A stretch of DNA of 20,188 nucleotides from a virus: positions 1 through 20,188 of the IMG/VR virus record IMGVR_UViG_3300048597_000237, one strand, 5' to 3'. The notes beneath the pieces were generated by a model. The model was not told the origin of the DNA. It made no database searches and saw only the letters and a program-made list of their open reading frames with translations. This document shows positions 14,051 to 20,188 of the stretch, in pieces (position 1 is the stretch's first letter; the number at the start of each line of letters is the position of its first letter). The position numbers and the translations under genes are program-made.

Positions 14051-14422
14051 ATGACAGTTTTGATTGAAGGCCTCCATCCGGGCGCGTTCCTGATGACCGA
14101 GGCCAATGGCCAGCGTTCGCGCGACAACATCACGATCGCAAGTGGTGCCGGCATCATTGCACCGGGCAGCGTGCTCGGCCGCGTCACCGCAACGGGCAAG
14201 TATGTGGTGAGTGCCGTGGGTGCGACCGACGGCAGCCAGACGCCTGCCGCCGTCAACATCTACGGCGCAGATGCATCGACCTCGGATGCGAGCATTTCGG
14301 CGATTGTCCGCGACGCTGAGCTCAACGGCCACTGCCTTGTCTACCACGCCGACCGCGACCAGCCCGCCGAGAAAGCCGCAGCGCATGACGCGCTGAAGAG
14401 CCTCGGCATCATCGTGCGCTAA
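14051..14422 (+). CDS. Head decoration protein, lambda gpD family
   Basis: A 123-aa protein near the length of lambda gpD (110 aa), between protease/scaffold and major capsid as in lambda. Features include the LIEGLHPGAFLMTEANGQRSRDNITIASG opening, the APGSVLGRVTATGKYVV turn and DAELNGHCLVYHA near the end, which follow the gpD pattern of a GxVL.. strand and a late acidic-turn segment. Trimers would cap the threefold sites of the expanded capsid. The ribosome site GGAG stands eight bases before the ATG. It follows the protease stop after 14 bases. Confidence 0.87.
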   Translation: MTVLIEGLHPGAFLMTEANGQRSRDNITIASGAGIIAPGSVLGRVTATGKYVVSAVGATDGSQTPAAVNIYGADASTSDASISAIVRDAELNGHCLVYHADRDQPAEKAAAHDALKSLGIIVR

Positions 14423-14437
14423 TTTGAGGAGACATCC

Positions 14438-15472
14438 ATGTCCGTATTGAACATCTTTTCGCAGGACGCTTTCAGCGTCATGCGCCTCACGGATGCTCTC
14501 CGTGAAATCAAGTACACGCCGTCCCGCATCGGCCAGCTCGGGCTCTTCTCCGTCCAGAACGTCGACACCCTCGACATCGGTATCGAGAAGGACAAGGAGC
14601 AGAACATCATGCTGGTGCAGGCAAGCCCCCGTGGCGGCCCCGGCCAAACTTTCGGGCGCTCCAAGCGCTCGATGCGCATGCTCAAAGTGCCGCATTTTCA
14701 GGTCGATGATGCGATCTACGCCGACGAGGTGCAGCAGGTCCGCGCCTTCGGTCAGGAAATGGCTGTCGAACGTCTGCAGGAAAAGATCGCGGAGCGCGCG
14801 GCGGAAGCCTCACAGTTCTTCGCGCTGACCGAGGAGTTCCATCGCCTCAACATCATCAAGACCGGCAAGCTCTTCGATGCAGACGGCACCAGCGTCCTCT
14901 ACGACTACTTCTCTGAATTTGGCGAGAGCCAGCCGACGGAGATCGACTTCGACCTCGACAACGCAACGCCCGCTGAGGGCGCGTTGCGCAAGAAATGCGC
15001 GTCCATCACCCGTCAGATGGGGCAGATCCTCGACGGCTTGCCGTTCACCGGCATTCGCGCGCTCTGCGGTGATGCCTTCTTCGACGATCTCATTGCCCAC
15101 AAGGAAGTGCGCGACACTTACAAGGGCTATGAGCAGGCAGCGACCCTGCGGACGGCCTATGTGAACAGCGGCCAGAGCGGCACCTATGGTGCGTTCGAGT
15201 TTGGCGGCATCACCTTCGAGAACTATCGCGGTGGCCAGAACATCGGCATCGATCCGAACAAGTGTCACTTGTTCCCCGAAGGCGTGCCTGGCCTCTTCCG
15301 CACGGTCTATGCGCCGGCCGACTACATCGAGACCGTGAACCGCCCCGGCCAGCGGCTCTATGCCAAGCAGTGGGAGATGCAGAACGGCAAGGGCGTCAAT
15401 CTGGAGTTCCAGATGAACACGCTCCACTACTGCACGCGCCCCCGCGTGCTCATTCCTGGCAAGCGTACCTGA
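14438..15472 (+). CDS. Major capsid protein, lambda gpE family
   Basis: A 344-aa protein (lambda gpE is 341). The opening IFSQDAFSVMRLTDALREIKYTPSRIGQLGLF, central GGPGQTFGRSKRSMRMLKVPHFQVDDAIYADEVQQVRAFG, and C-terminal YAPADYIETVNRPGQRLYAKQWEMQNGKGVNLEFQMNTLHYCTRPRVLI are the family hallmarks, the last being the most conserved. It forms the HK97-fold icosahedral shell with the decoration protein. The ribosome site GAGGAG is six bases before the ATG. No signal for processing of the N-terminus was seen. Confidence 0.94.
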   Translation: MSVLNIFSQDAFSVMRLTDALREIKYTPSRIGQLGLFSVQNVDTLDIGIEKDKEQNIMLVQASPRGGPGQTFGRSKRSMRMLKVPHFQVDDAIYADEVQQVRAFGQEMAVERLQEKIAERAAEASQFFALTEEFHRLNIIKTGKLFDADGTSVLYDYFSEFGESQPTEIDFDLDNATPAEGALRKKCASITRQMGQILDGLPFTGIRALCGDAFFDDLIAHKEVRDTYKGYEQAATLRTAYVNSGQSGTYGAFEFGGITFENYRGGQNIGIDPNKCHLFPEGVPGLFRTVYAPADYIETVNRPGQRLYAKQWEMQNGKGVNLEFQMNTLHYCTRPRVLIPGKRT

Positions 15473-15480
15473 GGCGAACC

Positions 15481-15897
15481 GTGACTTCGGTCTTCGATGA
15501 ACTCGAGCGCATGGCGTCGGGAGCGGCACTCCAGACTTTCGGCGAGGAAGCCGTCCTGACACCACGTCGGGCCTCGCAATATGTCGAGACAGCTGCGGAT
15601 GCGGATCGCCATTCAGTGTGCTTGCGAGGCATATTCTCTGCCCATGCCGCGCAATCTGATCTTCGCGGTCAGGCGCGCGGGGCCGAGTTTACGGGCGCGA
15701 GCCGTCTGGGCTCCGAGCAATCGGAGTTCTGGATTGCCTGTGAGGCAGCAGAATCACTGGGGTTTCGGCCCGCGAAGGGGGATCTACTCATCCTGCCGGA
15801 TCGCGCTGGAGCGCCCACTTTTGCGGTGTCGGCGGTTCATCCCACCAACATGGGGGACCTCAACCTTCTTCTGGTTCGGGAGGATGTTGACCCATGA
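15481..15897 (+). CDS. Presumed head-tail joining protein, FII-like
   Basis: A 138-aa protein following directly on the major capsid gene, the place of FI/FII in lambda. The start is GTG at 15481, with only a weak GAGG nearby; upstream extension would enter the capsid gene. Sequence: an N-terminal helix (SVFDELERMASGAALQTFGEEAVLTP), then beta-rich segments ending KGDLLILPDRAGAPTFAVSAVHPTNMGDLNLLLVRE. The repeated beta strands, including a KGD-like turn and a C-terminal LNLLLVRE strand, suit the FII fold. FII would link gpW to the tail. The assignment rests mainly on position and length (lambda FII is 117 aa). The ATGA overlap couples it to the next gene. Confidence 0.6.
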   Translation: MTSVFDELERMASGAALQTFGEEAVLTPRRASQYVETAADADRHSVCLRGIFSAHAAQSDLRGQARGAEFTGASRLGSEQSEFWIACEAAESLGFRPAKGDLLILPDRAGAPTFAVSAVHPTNMGDLNLLLVREDVDP

Positions 15898-16703
15898 GCC
15901 TTGCAAGACTTGCCATGCGGATTGCCGCGGCCCGCGCGTTGCGCGGGGCCACCCTTGCGGAAGGGCGCGTCTTCGACAGCGCCATTGCGCCCATCGACCA
16001 GACGATTGCGGAAGAGCGCCAGCCGATCCTGATCATCACGACCGATGACCATGAGATGGAGGTGACGGGCCGCGATCTCTTCCACGGCAACGTTTCCTGC
16101 GACCTCGTGATCGAGGCGGCGATTGCGGCGCGCATCGAAATGGCGGCCGGAGATGACGTTGAGGCAACCATTGCCATTCCCCATACCGACGAGGGTATGG
16201 AACTCGCGCTCGACATAATGGAGCACCAGATCATGGCCGCACTAGCGCGCGAGCGCAGCGCTTGGTCACGGGTCTGGATGAAGCTCGTGCCGCGCGTATC
16301 CCGCCGCCTGTCGCGGCGTGGCGCCTCGGTCGAAAAAGGTGTGCGCTTTGCCGCCCGACAGATCGTTCTCACCTGCGATTTGATTGAAGCGCCAAGCGAC
16401 GGAGCAGCGATTGCCGACGAGACGGCATGGGCCGATCTTCTCGGCGTCATGGGGTCCGATGCGGATCTCGCACCCATTGCTGCGATGCTGCGCAGTGAAA
16501 TCGAGGGGGCTCCTCTCAACGAGTGGCGCCGTGCGGCCAACATACTGGGGATCCATTTGGACACGGTGAGCGCCATTGGCGTTGGGCCGCTGCAAGCTCT
16601 CGCAGGCGAGGTCGTTTCTTTCGAGGAACTGGATTTGACGGGCGGTCCAGAGCCGGTGGTCGTCAGCCAGATTGCCTCGGTCGGTCACATTGCCGATGCG
16701 TGA
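15894..16703 (+). CDS. Tail completion protein, possibly tail terminator-like with an extension
   Basis: A 269-aa protein in the place where P2 has tail completion genes R and S. The first 165 residues (LRGATLAEGRVFDSAIAPIDQTIAEERQPILIITTDDHEME, later VEATIAIPHTD, and FAARQIVLTCDLIE) follow the strand pattern of lambda gpU, the tail terminator, which has VFDGRP.. and an ending ITYE strand. Residues 166-269 form an extra part of unknown role (LLGVMGSDADLAPIAAMLRSEI... VSFEELDLTGGPEPVV). The likeness to gpU is a visual inference, not established. ATGA overlap with the preceding gene supports this start. An 8-base overlap with the gpV start follows. Confidence 0.72.
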   Translation: MSLARLAMRIAAARALRGATLAEGRVFDSAIAPIDQTIAEERQPILIITTDDHEMEVTGRDLFHGNVSCDLVIEAAIAARIEMAAGDDVEATIAIPHTDEGMELALDIMEHQIMAALARERSAWSRVWMKLVPRVSRRLSRRGASVEKGVRFAARQIVLTCDLIEAPSDGAAIADETAWADLLGVMGSDADLAPIAAMLRSEIEGAPLNEWRRAANILGIHLDTVSAIGVGPLQALAGEVVSFEELDLTGGPEPVVVSQIASVGHIADA

Positions 16704-17226
16704 GGTCGTTGAACTTGCCGCCCGCATCGCCGAACTCGAACGCCGTTTCGCCGGGCTCATGCGCCACGGAACGGTCGAGGAAATTGACACCACCAGACAC
16801 CGTATACGTTTGAACTTCGGGAAGGACATCGACGGAAAGCCGTTTTTATCGCCTTGGGTGCCCTACGCCCAGGTGGCCGGCGCCTTGAAGGTCCATACAC
16901 CACCATCGAAGGGACAGCAGTTCACGGCACTCTCGCCGAGCGGCGACTGGCAGCAGGCCATCGCATTGCCGATGACCTGGAGTGATCAGAACGCCTCTCC
17001 CTCAAGCGCCGGCAACGAGCATGTTCTGACCTACGGCGATGTCCGTCTGACCATCCGTGAGCAAATGCTCGAGGCCCGGTTGGGCCCGGTTACCTTGAAG
17101 GTAACAGCCCAAGGCGTTGCCATCATGGGTGGCAAGGTCACCCACGAGGGCAAGAACATCGGCGCCACGCACATACATGGCGGGGTCGTCCCTGGGGGCG
17201 GCCTGACCGACGTGCCTGCGAACTAA
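16696..17226 (+). CDS. Baseplate assembly spike protein, P2 gpV-like
   Basis: A 176-aa protein near P2 gpV in length (211 aa). It contains an N-terminal helix (REVVELAARIAELERRFAGLMRHGTV), an OB-fold-type RIRLNFGKDIDGKPFLSPWVPYAQ, a GQQFTALSPSGDWQQAIALP strand set and a C-terminal repeat-like spike (GGKVTHEGKNIGATHIHGG). His159 and His161 form a His-x-His motif at the tip, which in P2 and other gpV spikes coordinates iron. It pierces the outer membrane when the tail contracts. The start is the ATG at 16696, overlapping the prior stop by 8 bases; a TTG at 16672 is less likely and lacks a ribosome site. Confidence 0.92.
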   Translation: MREVVELAARIAELERRFAGLMRHGTVEEIDTTRHRIRLNFGKDIDGKPFLSPWVPYAQVAGALKVHTPPSKGQQFTALSPSGDWQQAIALPMTWSDQNASPSSAGNEHVLTYGDVRLTIREQMLEARLGPVTLKVTAQGVAIMGGKVTHEGKNIGATHIHGGVVPGGGLTDVPAN

Positions 17227-17245
17227 CATAGAAAAGGATCAGTCC

Positions 17246-17497
17246 ATGCCGCGCTACGCCATCACTGAGAAGGCGGGCCCCTTCGTTGCGACCTATCGCA
17301 ACACGGGGGTCGGAACCGTCCTCGAACTCACCAAACATCAGGCCGCTCATGAGCTTCGGCTCGGAACCCTGAAGGCTCTCGATAGCGTGCAGGTGGGTAC
17401 CCAGCCGCCTCGTCAGGAAACCTCTGCCGTTACTGAAGGCTTTACTGCGAACCTTCCGCTGATGGAAAACAAGCCCCGACGGAACGCCAAGGCCTGA
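17246..17497 (+). CDS. 83-aa protein of unknown function between baseplate genes
   Basis: This short protein sits between gpV and the gp25/W-like gene in a place where P2 has none. Sequence features: MPRYAITEKAGPFVATYRNTGVGTVLELTKHQAAHELRLGTLKAL, then a proline- and basic-rich disordered tail. The Thr-x-x-Gln-Ala-x-x-Glu-Leu-Arg-Leu-Gly helix suggests a small packed domain. I do not recognise it, although small proteins of this kind occur in other alphaproteobacterial phages in the same place. AAGGA eight bases before the ATG supports the start; the gap from gpV is 19 bases and to W is 3. Confidence 0.85.
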   Translation: MPRYAITEKAGPFVATYRNTGVGTVLELTKHQAAHELRLGTLKALDSVQVGTQPPRQETSAVTEGFTANLPLMENKPRRNAKA

Positions 17498-17500
17498 GCC

Positions 17501-17923
17501 ATGGCGCAGGACCTCACCAATCCGTCGGTTGGGCTCGACGCAAGATCGGGCTCGGTGCTTACGGGGTGGGAGCATGTCCTGCAGTCACTCTCCGACATTT
17601 TCACTACTGGCTTCGGTGAGCGAGTCATCCGTGAATGGTACGGCTCGTTCGTCCCGCATCTCTTGGGCCGGCTCATCACGCCCGAGGAAGTGACGCCCTT
17701 TTTCGTCGCCATCACGTCGGCCATCGAGCAATGGGAGCCGCGCTACCGCGTCAGCGAGATCAAGGTGCTGAAGGCGACGCGCGAGGGTGCGCTACATTTT
17801 TACATCGATGGCGAGTATCGCCCGCGCGCGATTTTTGGCGATTTCACAATTGAAGGCGCACGGCGCGTCAATGGTTCGGTCAACGCGGCGGGACTTATCA
17901 TCCGAGAGGAGGACACGGCATGA
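17501..17923 (+). CDS. Baseplate wedge protein, P2 gpW / T4 gp25-like
   Basis: A 140-aa protein, close to P2 gpW (115 aa) and T4 gp25 (132 aa). It has the family's SVLTGWEHVLQSLSDIFTTGFGERVIREWYGS segment, the LLGRLITPEEVTPFFVAITSAIEQWEPRYRVSEIKV helix-strand (the E-P-R motif), and a C-terminal strand ending GLIIREEDT. In contractile baseplates this wedge protein joins the sheath start to gpJ. The ATG at 17501 lies 3 bases after the previous stop, so coupled translation is likely; the 4-base overlap with J continues this. Confidence 0.93.
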   Translation: MAQDLTNPSVGLDARSGSVLTGWEHVLQSLSDIFTTGFGERVIREWYGSFVPHLLGRLITPEEVTPFFVAITSAIEQWEPRYRVSEIKVLKATREGALHFYIDGEYRPRAIFGDFTIEGARRVNGSVNAAGLIIREEDTA

Positions 17924-18780
17924 CACGATTTGCCGTCTTCGATCTCGCATCGCTGCCTTATCCCGGTGTGGTCGAAACCCTCGATATCGAAGCCATCGTC
18001 AATTCGATGCGCAACGACCTCGTCGCGCGCTTTCCGGCTATTGCAGGCGTCATCGATCTCGAAAGCGAACCGGCGCGCAAACTGATTGAGGTGTTCGCCT
18101 ATCGCGAAACGCTTCTGCGCGCCCGCATCAACGATGCCGCGCGGCAGCGCATGTTGGCTTTTGCCAGCGGCACCAATCTCGATGCCATTGCTGCCTATTA
18201 CGGCGTAAGCCGATTTGAGTCCGAAGACGACGGCTCGCTTCGCCGCCGCACGCAGCTCGCCCCAGAGGCGATGCCCCATGGTGGCACCGTCGGATCATAC
18301 AAGTTCATCGCCCTTGAGGCCGCCTTTCCTGATCTCAAAGATGTCGGCGTCGTGGCCCGTGGCCGCGGCCATGTCGATGTCGTGCTTTTGGGCAAGAACG
18401 GACAAGGCAACGTCACTCCAGGCGTCATCGAAAAGGTTCGTGCGAAACTCCTCGCCGATGACGGCGCACCGGTCACCGACGTAGTGACGGTCGTTGGTGC
18501 GAGGATCGTGCCGTATTCCGTTGCCGTCACAGTGCACGTGGCACTCGGTCAAGATCCGGCTTCGGTTCGCGCCAATGCGCTCGCGGCCATCGAAGCCTAT
18601 GTGGCGGAGCGGCATCGCATCGGCGTCACCGTCGCAGCCTCGGGGCTTTGGCGGGCGGCGCATGTAGCGAACGCCGAGCGGGTCGAAGCCACCGCTCCAG
18701 TGTCGGACATATTCGTCGAACCAGACCAGGCAGCCTTCTGCACGGGCATCACCGTCAATGTGGTCGTGCGCGATGTCTAA
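17920..18780 (+). CDS. Baseplate wedge protein, P2 gpJ-like
   Basis: The 286-aa protein resembles gpJ (P2: 302 aa). It opens with FDLASLPYPGVVETLDIEAIVNSMRNDLVARFPAIAGVIDLESEPARKLIEVFAYRETLLRARINDAARQRMLAFASGTNLDAIAAYYGV, a hallmark helix-rich part. It continues with YKFIALEAAFPDLKDVGVVARGRGHVDVVLLG and ends in a beta domain with IGVTVAASGLWRAAHV and VEPDQAAFCTGITV. It links the wedge to the tail fibre proteins in the P2 baseplate. The stop overlaps the next gene by 8 bases. Confidence 0.95.
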   Translation: MTRFAVFDLASLPYPGVVETLDIEAIVNSMRNDLVARFPAIAGVIDLESEPARKLIEVFAYRETLLRARINDAARQRMLAFASGTNLDAIAAYYGVSRFESEDDGSLRRRTQLAPEAMPHGGTVGSYKFIALEAAFPDLKDVGVVARGRGHVDVVLLGKNGQGNVTPGVIEKVRAKLLADDGAPVTDVVTVVGARIVPYSVAVTVHVALGQDPASVRANALAAIEAYVAERHRIGVTVAASGLWRAAHVANAERVEATAPVSDIFVEPDQAAFCTGITVNVVVRDV

Positions 18781-20014
18781 GGAACCTCATCTTCTTCCGC
18801 GCAACGCCACCGACTTCGAAAAGGCCGTTTCTCTGGCGGCCGCACAGGGAACAGGTCTTCCGGCGCATCTCGTCAATGACGTAACGGATCCTTGGAGCTG
18901 CCCTGCGGAACTCCTGCCGTTTCTAGCTCTAGAACGCTCCGTCGATCTGTGGGACCCCGACTGGCCGGTTGAACGTCAACGCTGGGTGATTGCCGAGCAG
19001 GCGCGTCTTCATCGGTTGAAGACGACTGAGGCAGGCTTTCGGGCGCATCTCGCACTGGTGGGGGCCGAGCTCGTTCGGACGATCACACCGCGATCAGATT
19101 TTTTCTCTGCGCCTGAATTTGGCGACGAGGACCGCCAAGCCTGGGTGCGTCAGTTCCCTGAGATCCGCATTCGCAGTTTCGCCCGCGAGGGATTTGATCG
19201 GGTGACTGCGCTATCGGGACCTGCTGACCACGCCGACGCCTATCTCGGCGCCGATAACGGTCCGAGTTTCTTTGCCGATGACGGTTTGAACCCGGGCGAA
19301 GCGCTCGGACGGCAGGCGGTTCTCTTTCGCGATGGAACGGAGGTGCCGCTCCTTTGGTCAGAGGTGACGACCAGTGACGGTCGCTTCTTTGAGCAGATCA
19401 TTCTGCCCGGTGATGCGGGGGCCCTCTATTTCAGCGACGATGCCGGATCACAGGACCATCTTGCCGACCCCGATACGCCAAACCGCATCATCTCGTTCGC
19501 GGCGGCGCCTGAGGAGACCATCGGAGGTTATGCCTATAACCTCGTCCGGCCGTCGCTGACGCCGCTCACCACCTGGCCCGAGCGCGTGACCGCAGAGGCC
19601 ACAGACGATGTGAGCCTCTTCTCGGATGATGTGCCGATAGACCTTGTCTGGCTCGTCGAGTCGCGCGCGCGGTTTCGCGTCTACGACAGCATCCGCCTGT
19701 TCGACTTCGATCGTCCGGGGCAAGTCCCGCTTTCAACCGACTTCGTCGACAATGCGCGCTTTCGCCTCGATCCCCATACGGCCGAACTCACCGTCCGCAT
19801 CATTGGCCGCAAGCCCGAGGCTGCTCTCGAATTCGTCGACGATCACCTCGTCGAGGACGACACGCTGGGTCTTCTGAATGCCGTCGACGCCGTGCGCGTC
19901 AGTCAGTCGGCGCGCGACACTATTCAACTCAACTCGCGTCTCCACACGCCCATCCGGTTTGGCGACGGCAGGGCATTCAAATCGCTTCGCCTCGGCCAGT
20001 GGCTCGAAAGGTAA
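18773..20014 (+). CDS. Baseplate/tail protein I, P2 gpI-like, long C-terminus
   Basis: The first 150 residues fit P2 gpI: HLLPRNATDFEKAVSLAAAQ, DPWSCPAELLPFLALERSVDLWDPDWPVERQRWVIAEQARLHRLKTTEAGFRAHLALVG. The protein is 413 aa, more than twice P2 gpI (176). The added C-terminal 250 residues contain several acidic repeats with the pattern Phe-(Ala/Ser)-Asp-Asp (SFFADDG, LYFSDDA, SLFSDDV). Similar added segments are known to hold receptor- or fibre-joining parts, but here this is inference. The start is the ATG at 18773, inside the end of J, with no clear ribosome site; a start at 18758 (GTG) is less likely. Confidence 0.9.
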   Translation: MSKEPHLLPRNATDFEKAVSLAAAQGTGLPAHLVNDVTDPWSCPAELLPFLALERSVDLWDPDWPVERQRWVIAEQARLHRLKTTEAGFRAHLALVGAELVRTITPRSDFFSAPEFGDEDRQAWVRQFPEIRIRSFAREGFDRVTALSGPADHADAYLGADNGPSFFADDGLNPGEALGRQAVLFRDGTEVPLLWSEVTTSDGRFFEQIILPGDAGALYFSDDAGSQDHLADPDTPNRIISFAAAPEETIGGYAYNLVRPSLTPLTTWPERVTAEATDDVSLFSDDVPIDLVWLVESRARFRVYDSIRLFDFDRPGQVPLSTDFVDNARFRLDPHTAELTVRIIGRKPEAALEFVDDHLVEDDTLGLLNAVDAVRVSQSARDTIQLNSRLHTPIRFGDGRAFKSLRLGQWLER

Positions 20015-20018
20015 TTTC

Positions 20019-20188
20019 ATGGAAAAGCAACGCATCTTCCGGTCGCGCCAGAACGTGACCTTCGGCGATCTCAATTCGATCCAGACCTATGCCGACAAGA
20101 CCTTTTCCGATGTGGTCAACGACCTCCTCGTGAGCGGAAAGGGCTATGCCGGTTTCCTTGCGACCCGAGACAGCGCCACGACCGTCGA
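20019..20188 (+). CDS. Probable tail fibre or baseplate protein, cut by the window end
   Basis: The frame starts at 20019 (MEKQRIFRSRQNVTFGDLNSI) and continues for 56 codons to the window end with no stop. It starts 4 bases after the gpI stop, with only a weak AGG site. In P2 the next gene after I is H, the tail fibre, so this is the most natural guess; the sequence seen does not itself show a fibre repeat. Other baseplate or fibre-linked proteins could also lie here. Confidence 0.7.
   Translation, partial: MEKQRIFRSRQNVTFGDLNSIQTYADKTFSDVVNDLLVSGKGYAGFLATRDSATTV

Noticed and set aside
16181-16200. CCATACC/GGTATGG 7-bp inverted repeat
   Set aside because: It lies in a coding region, has a 6-base loop, no T-run follows, and such repeats occur by chance in 20 kb.
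17089-17105. GTTACC/GGTAAC inverted repeat in the gpV-like gene
   Set aside because: Coding sequence, only 6 bp, no further structure around it; likely chance.

Overview
The window is about 20 kb of a temperate-type tailed phage or prophage, almost entirely plus-strand and tightly packed. GC-rich coding and small families typical of alphaproteobacterial phages (DUF6511-, DUF6378-, DUF7220- and DUF3489-like) suggest an alphaproteobacterial host, probably Hyphomicrobiales (Rhizobiales). That is inference, because no rRNA, tRNA, integrase, repressor, lysis gene or attachment site is visible. | LAYOUT. (1) 1-5147 is a replication/recombination module: the 3' part of a DUF6511-like zinc-finger protein, a Cas4/RecB-like Fe-S nuclease, a primase-helicase fusion, a 330-base non-coding region dense in palindromes (3452-3780), a RuvC-like nuclease, a DUF6378-like protein and a 186-aa basic protein of unknown function. 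(2) 5148-5333 holds a promoter-like sequence followed directly by a strong intrinsic terminator, an arrangement resembling the lambda late promoter and its Q-dependent terminator. (3) 5334-7524 carries a tail protein Z-like gene, a ParB-domain adenine methyltransferase and a small DUF7220-like membrane protein. (4) 7569-8374 is the only minus-strand segment: a DUF3489-like protein and a 74-aa protein, bounded by a convergent hairpin on one side and a divergent region with a perfect 14-bp palindrome on the other. (5) 8482-15472 is a lambda-type packaging and head module: Nu1-like small terminase, GpA large terminase, lambda-family portal, gpW, S49 protease with an internal scaffold start, decoration protein D and capsid protein E. 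(6) 15481-20188 is the joining and tail region: a presumed head-tail joiner, a possible tail terminator with a C-terminal extension, then a P2-type contractile-tail baseplate set in P2 order (V, small ORF, W/gp25, J, I), and the first 56 codons of a presumed fibre or baseplate gene. | HOW IT WORKS TOGETHER. A siphovirus-type head is joined to a myovirus-type baseplate. Sheath, tube and tape measure are not in the window; P2 gene order predicts them downstream. Many genes overlap by 1-8 bases (ATGA, TGATG), so translational coupling is likely. The least explained sequence lies in the spacers: the 3452-3780 palindrome cluster with two mutually exclusive hairpins over a ribosome binding site, the promoter-terminator leader at 5229-5318, and the 37-base adenine-free T-rich tract at 5976-6012. 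No wholly new multi-gene system is evident.
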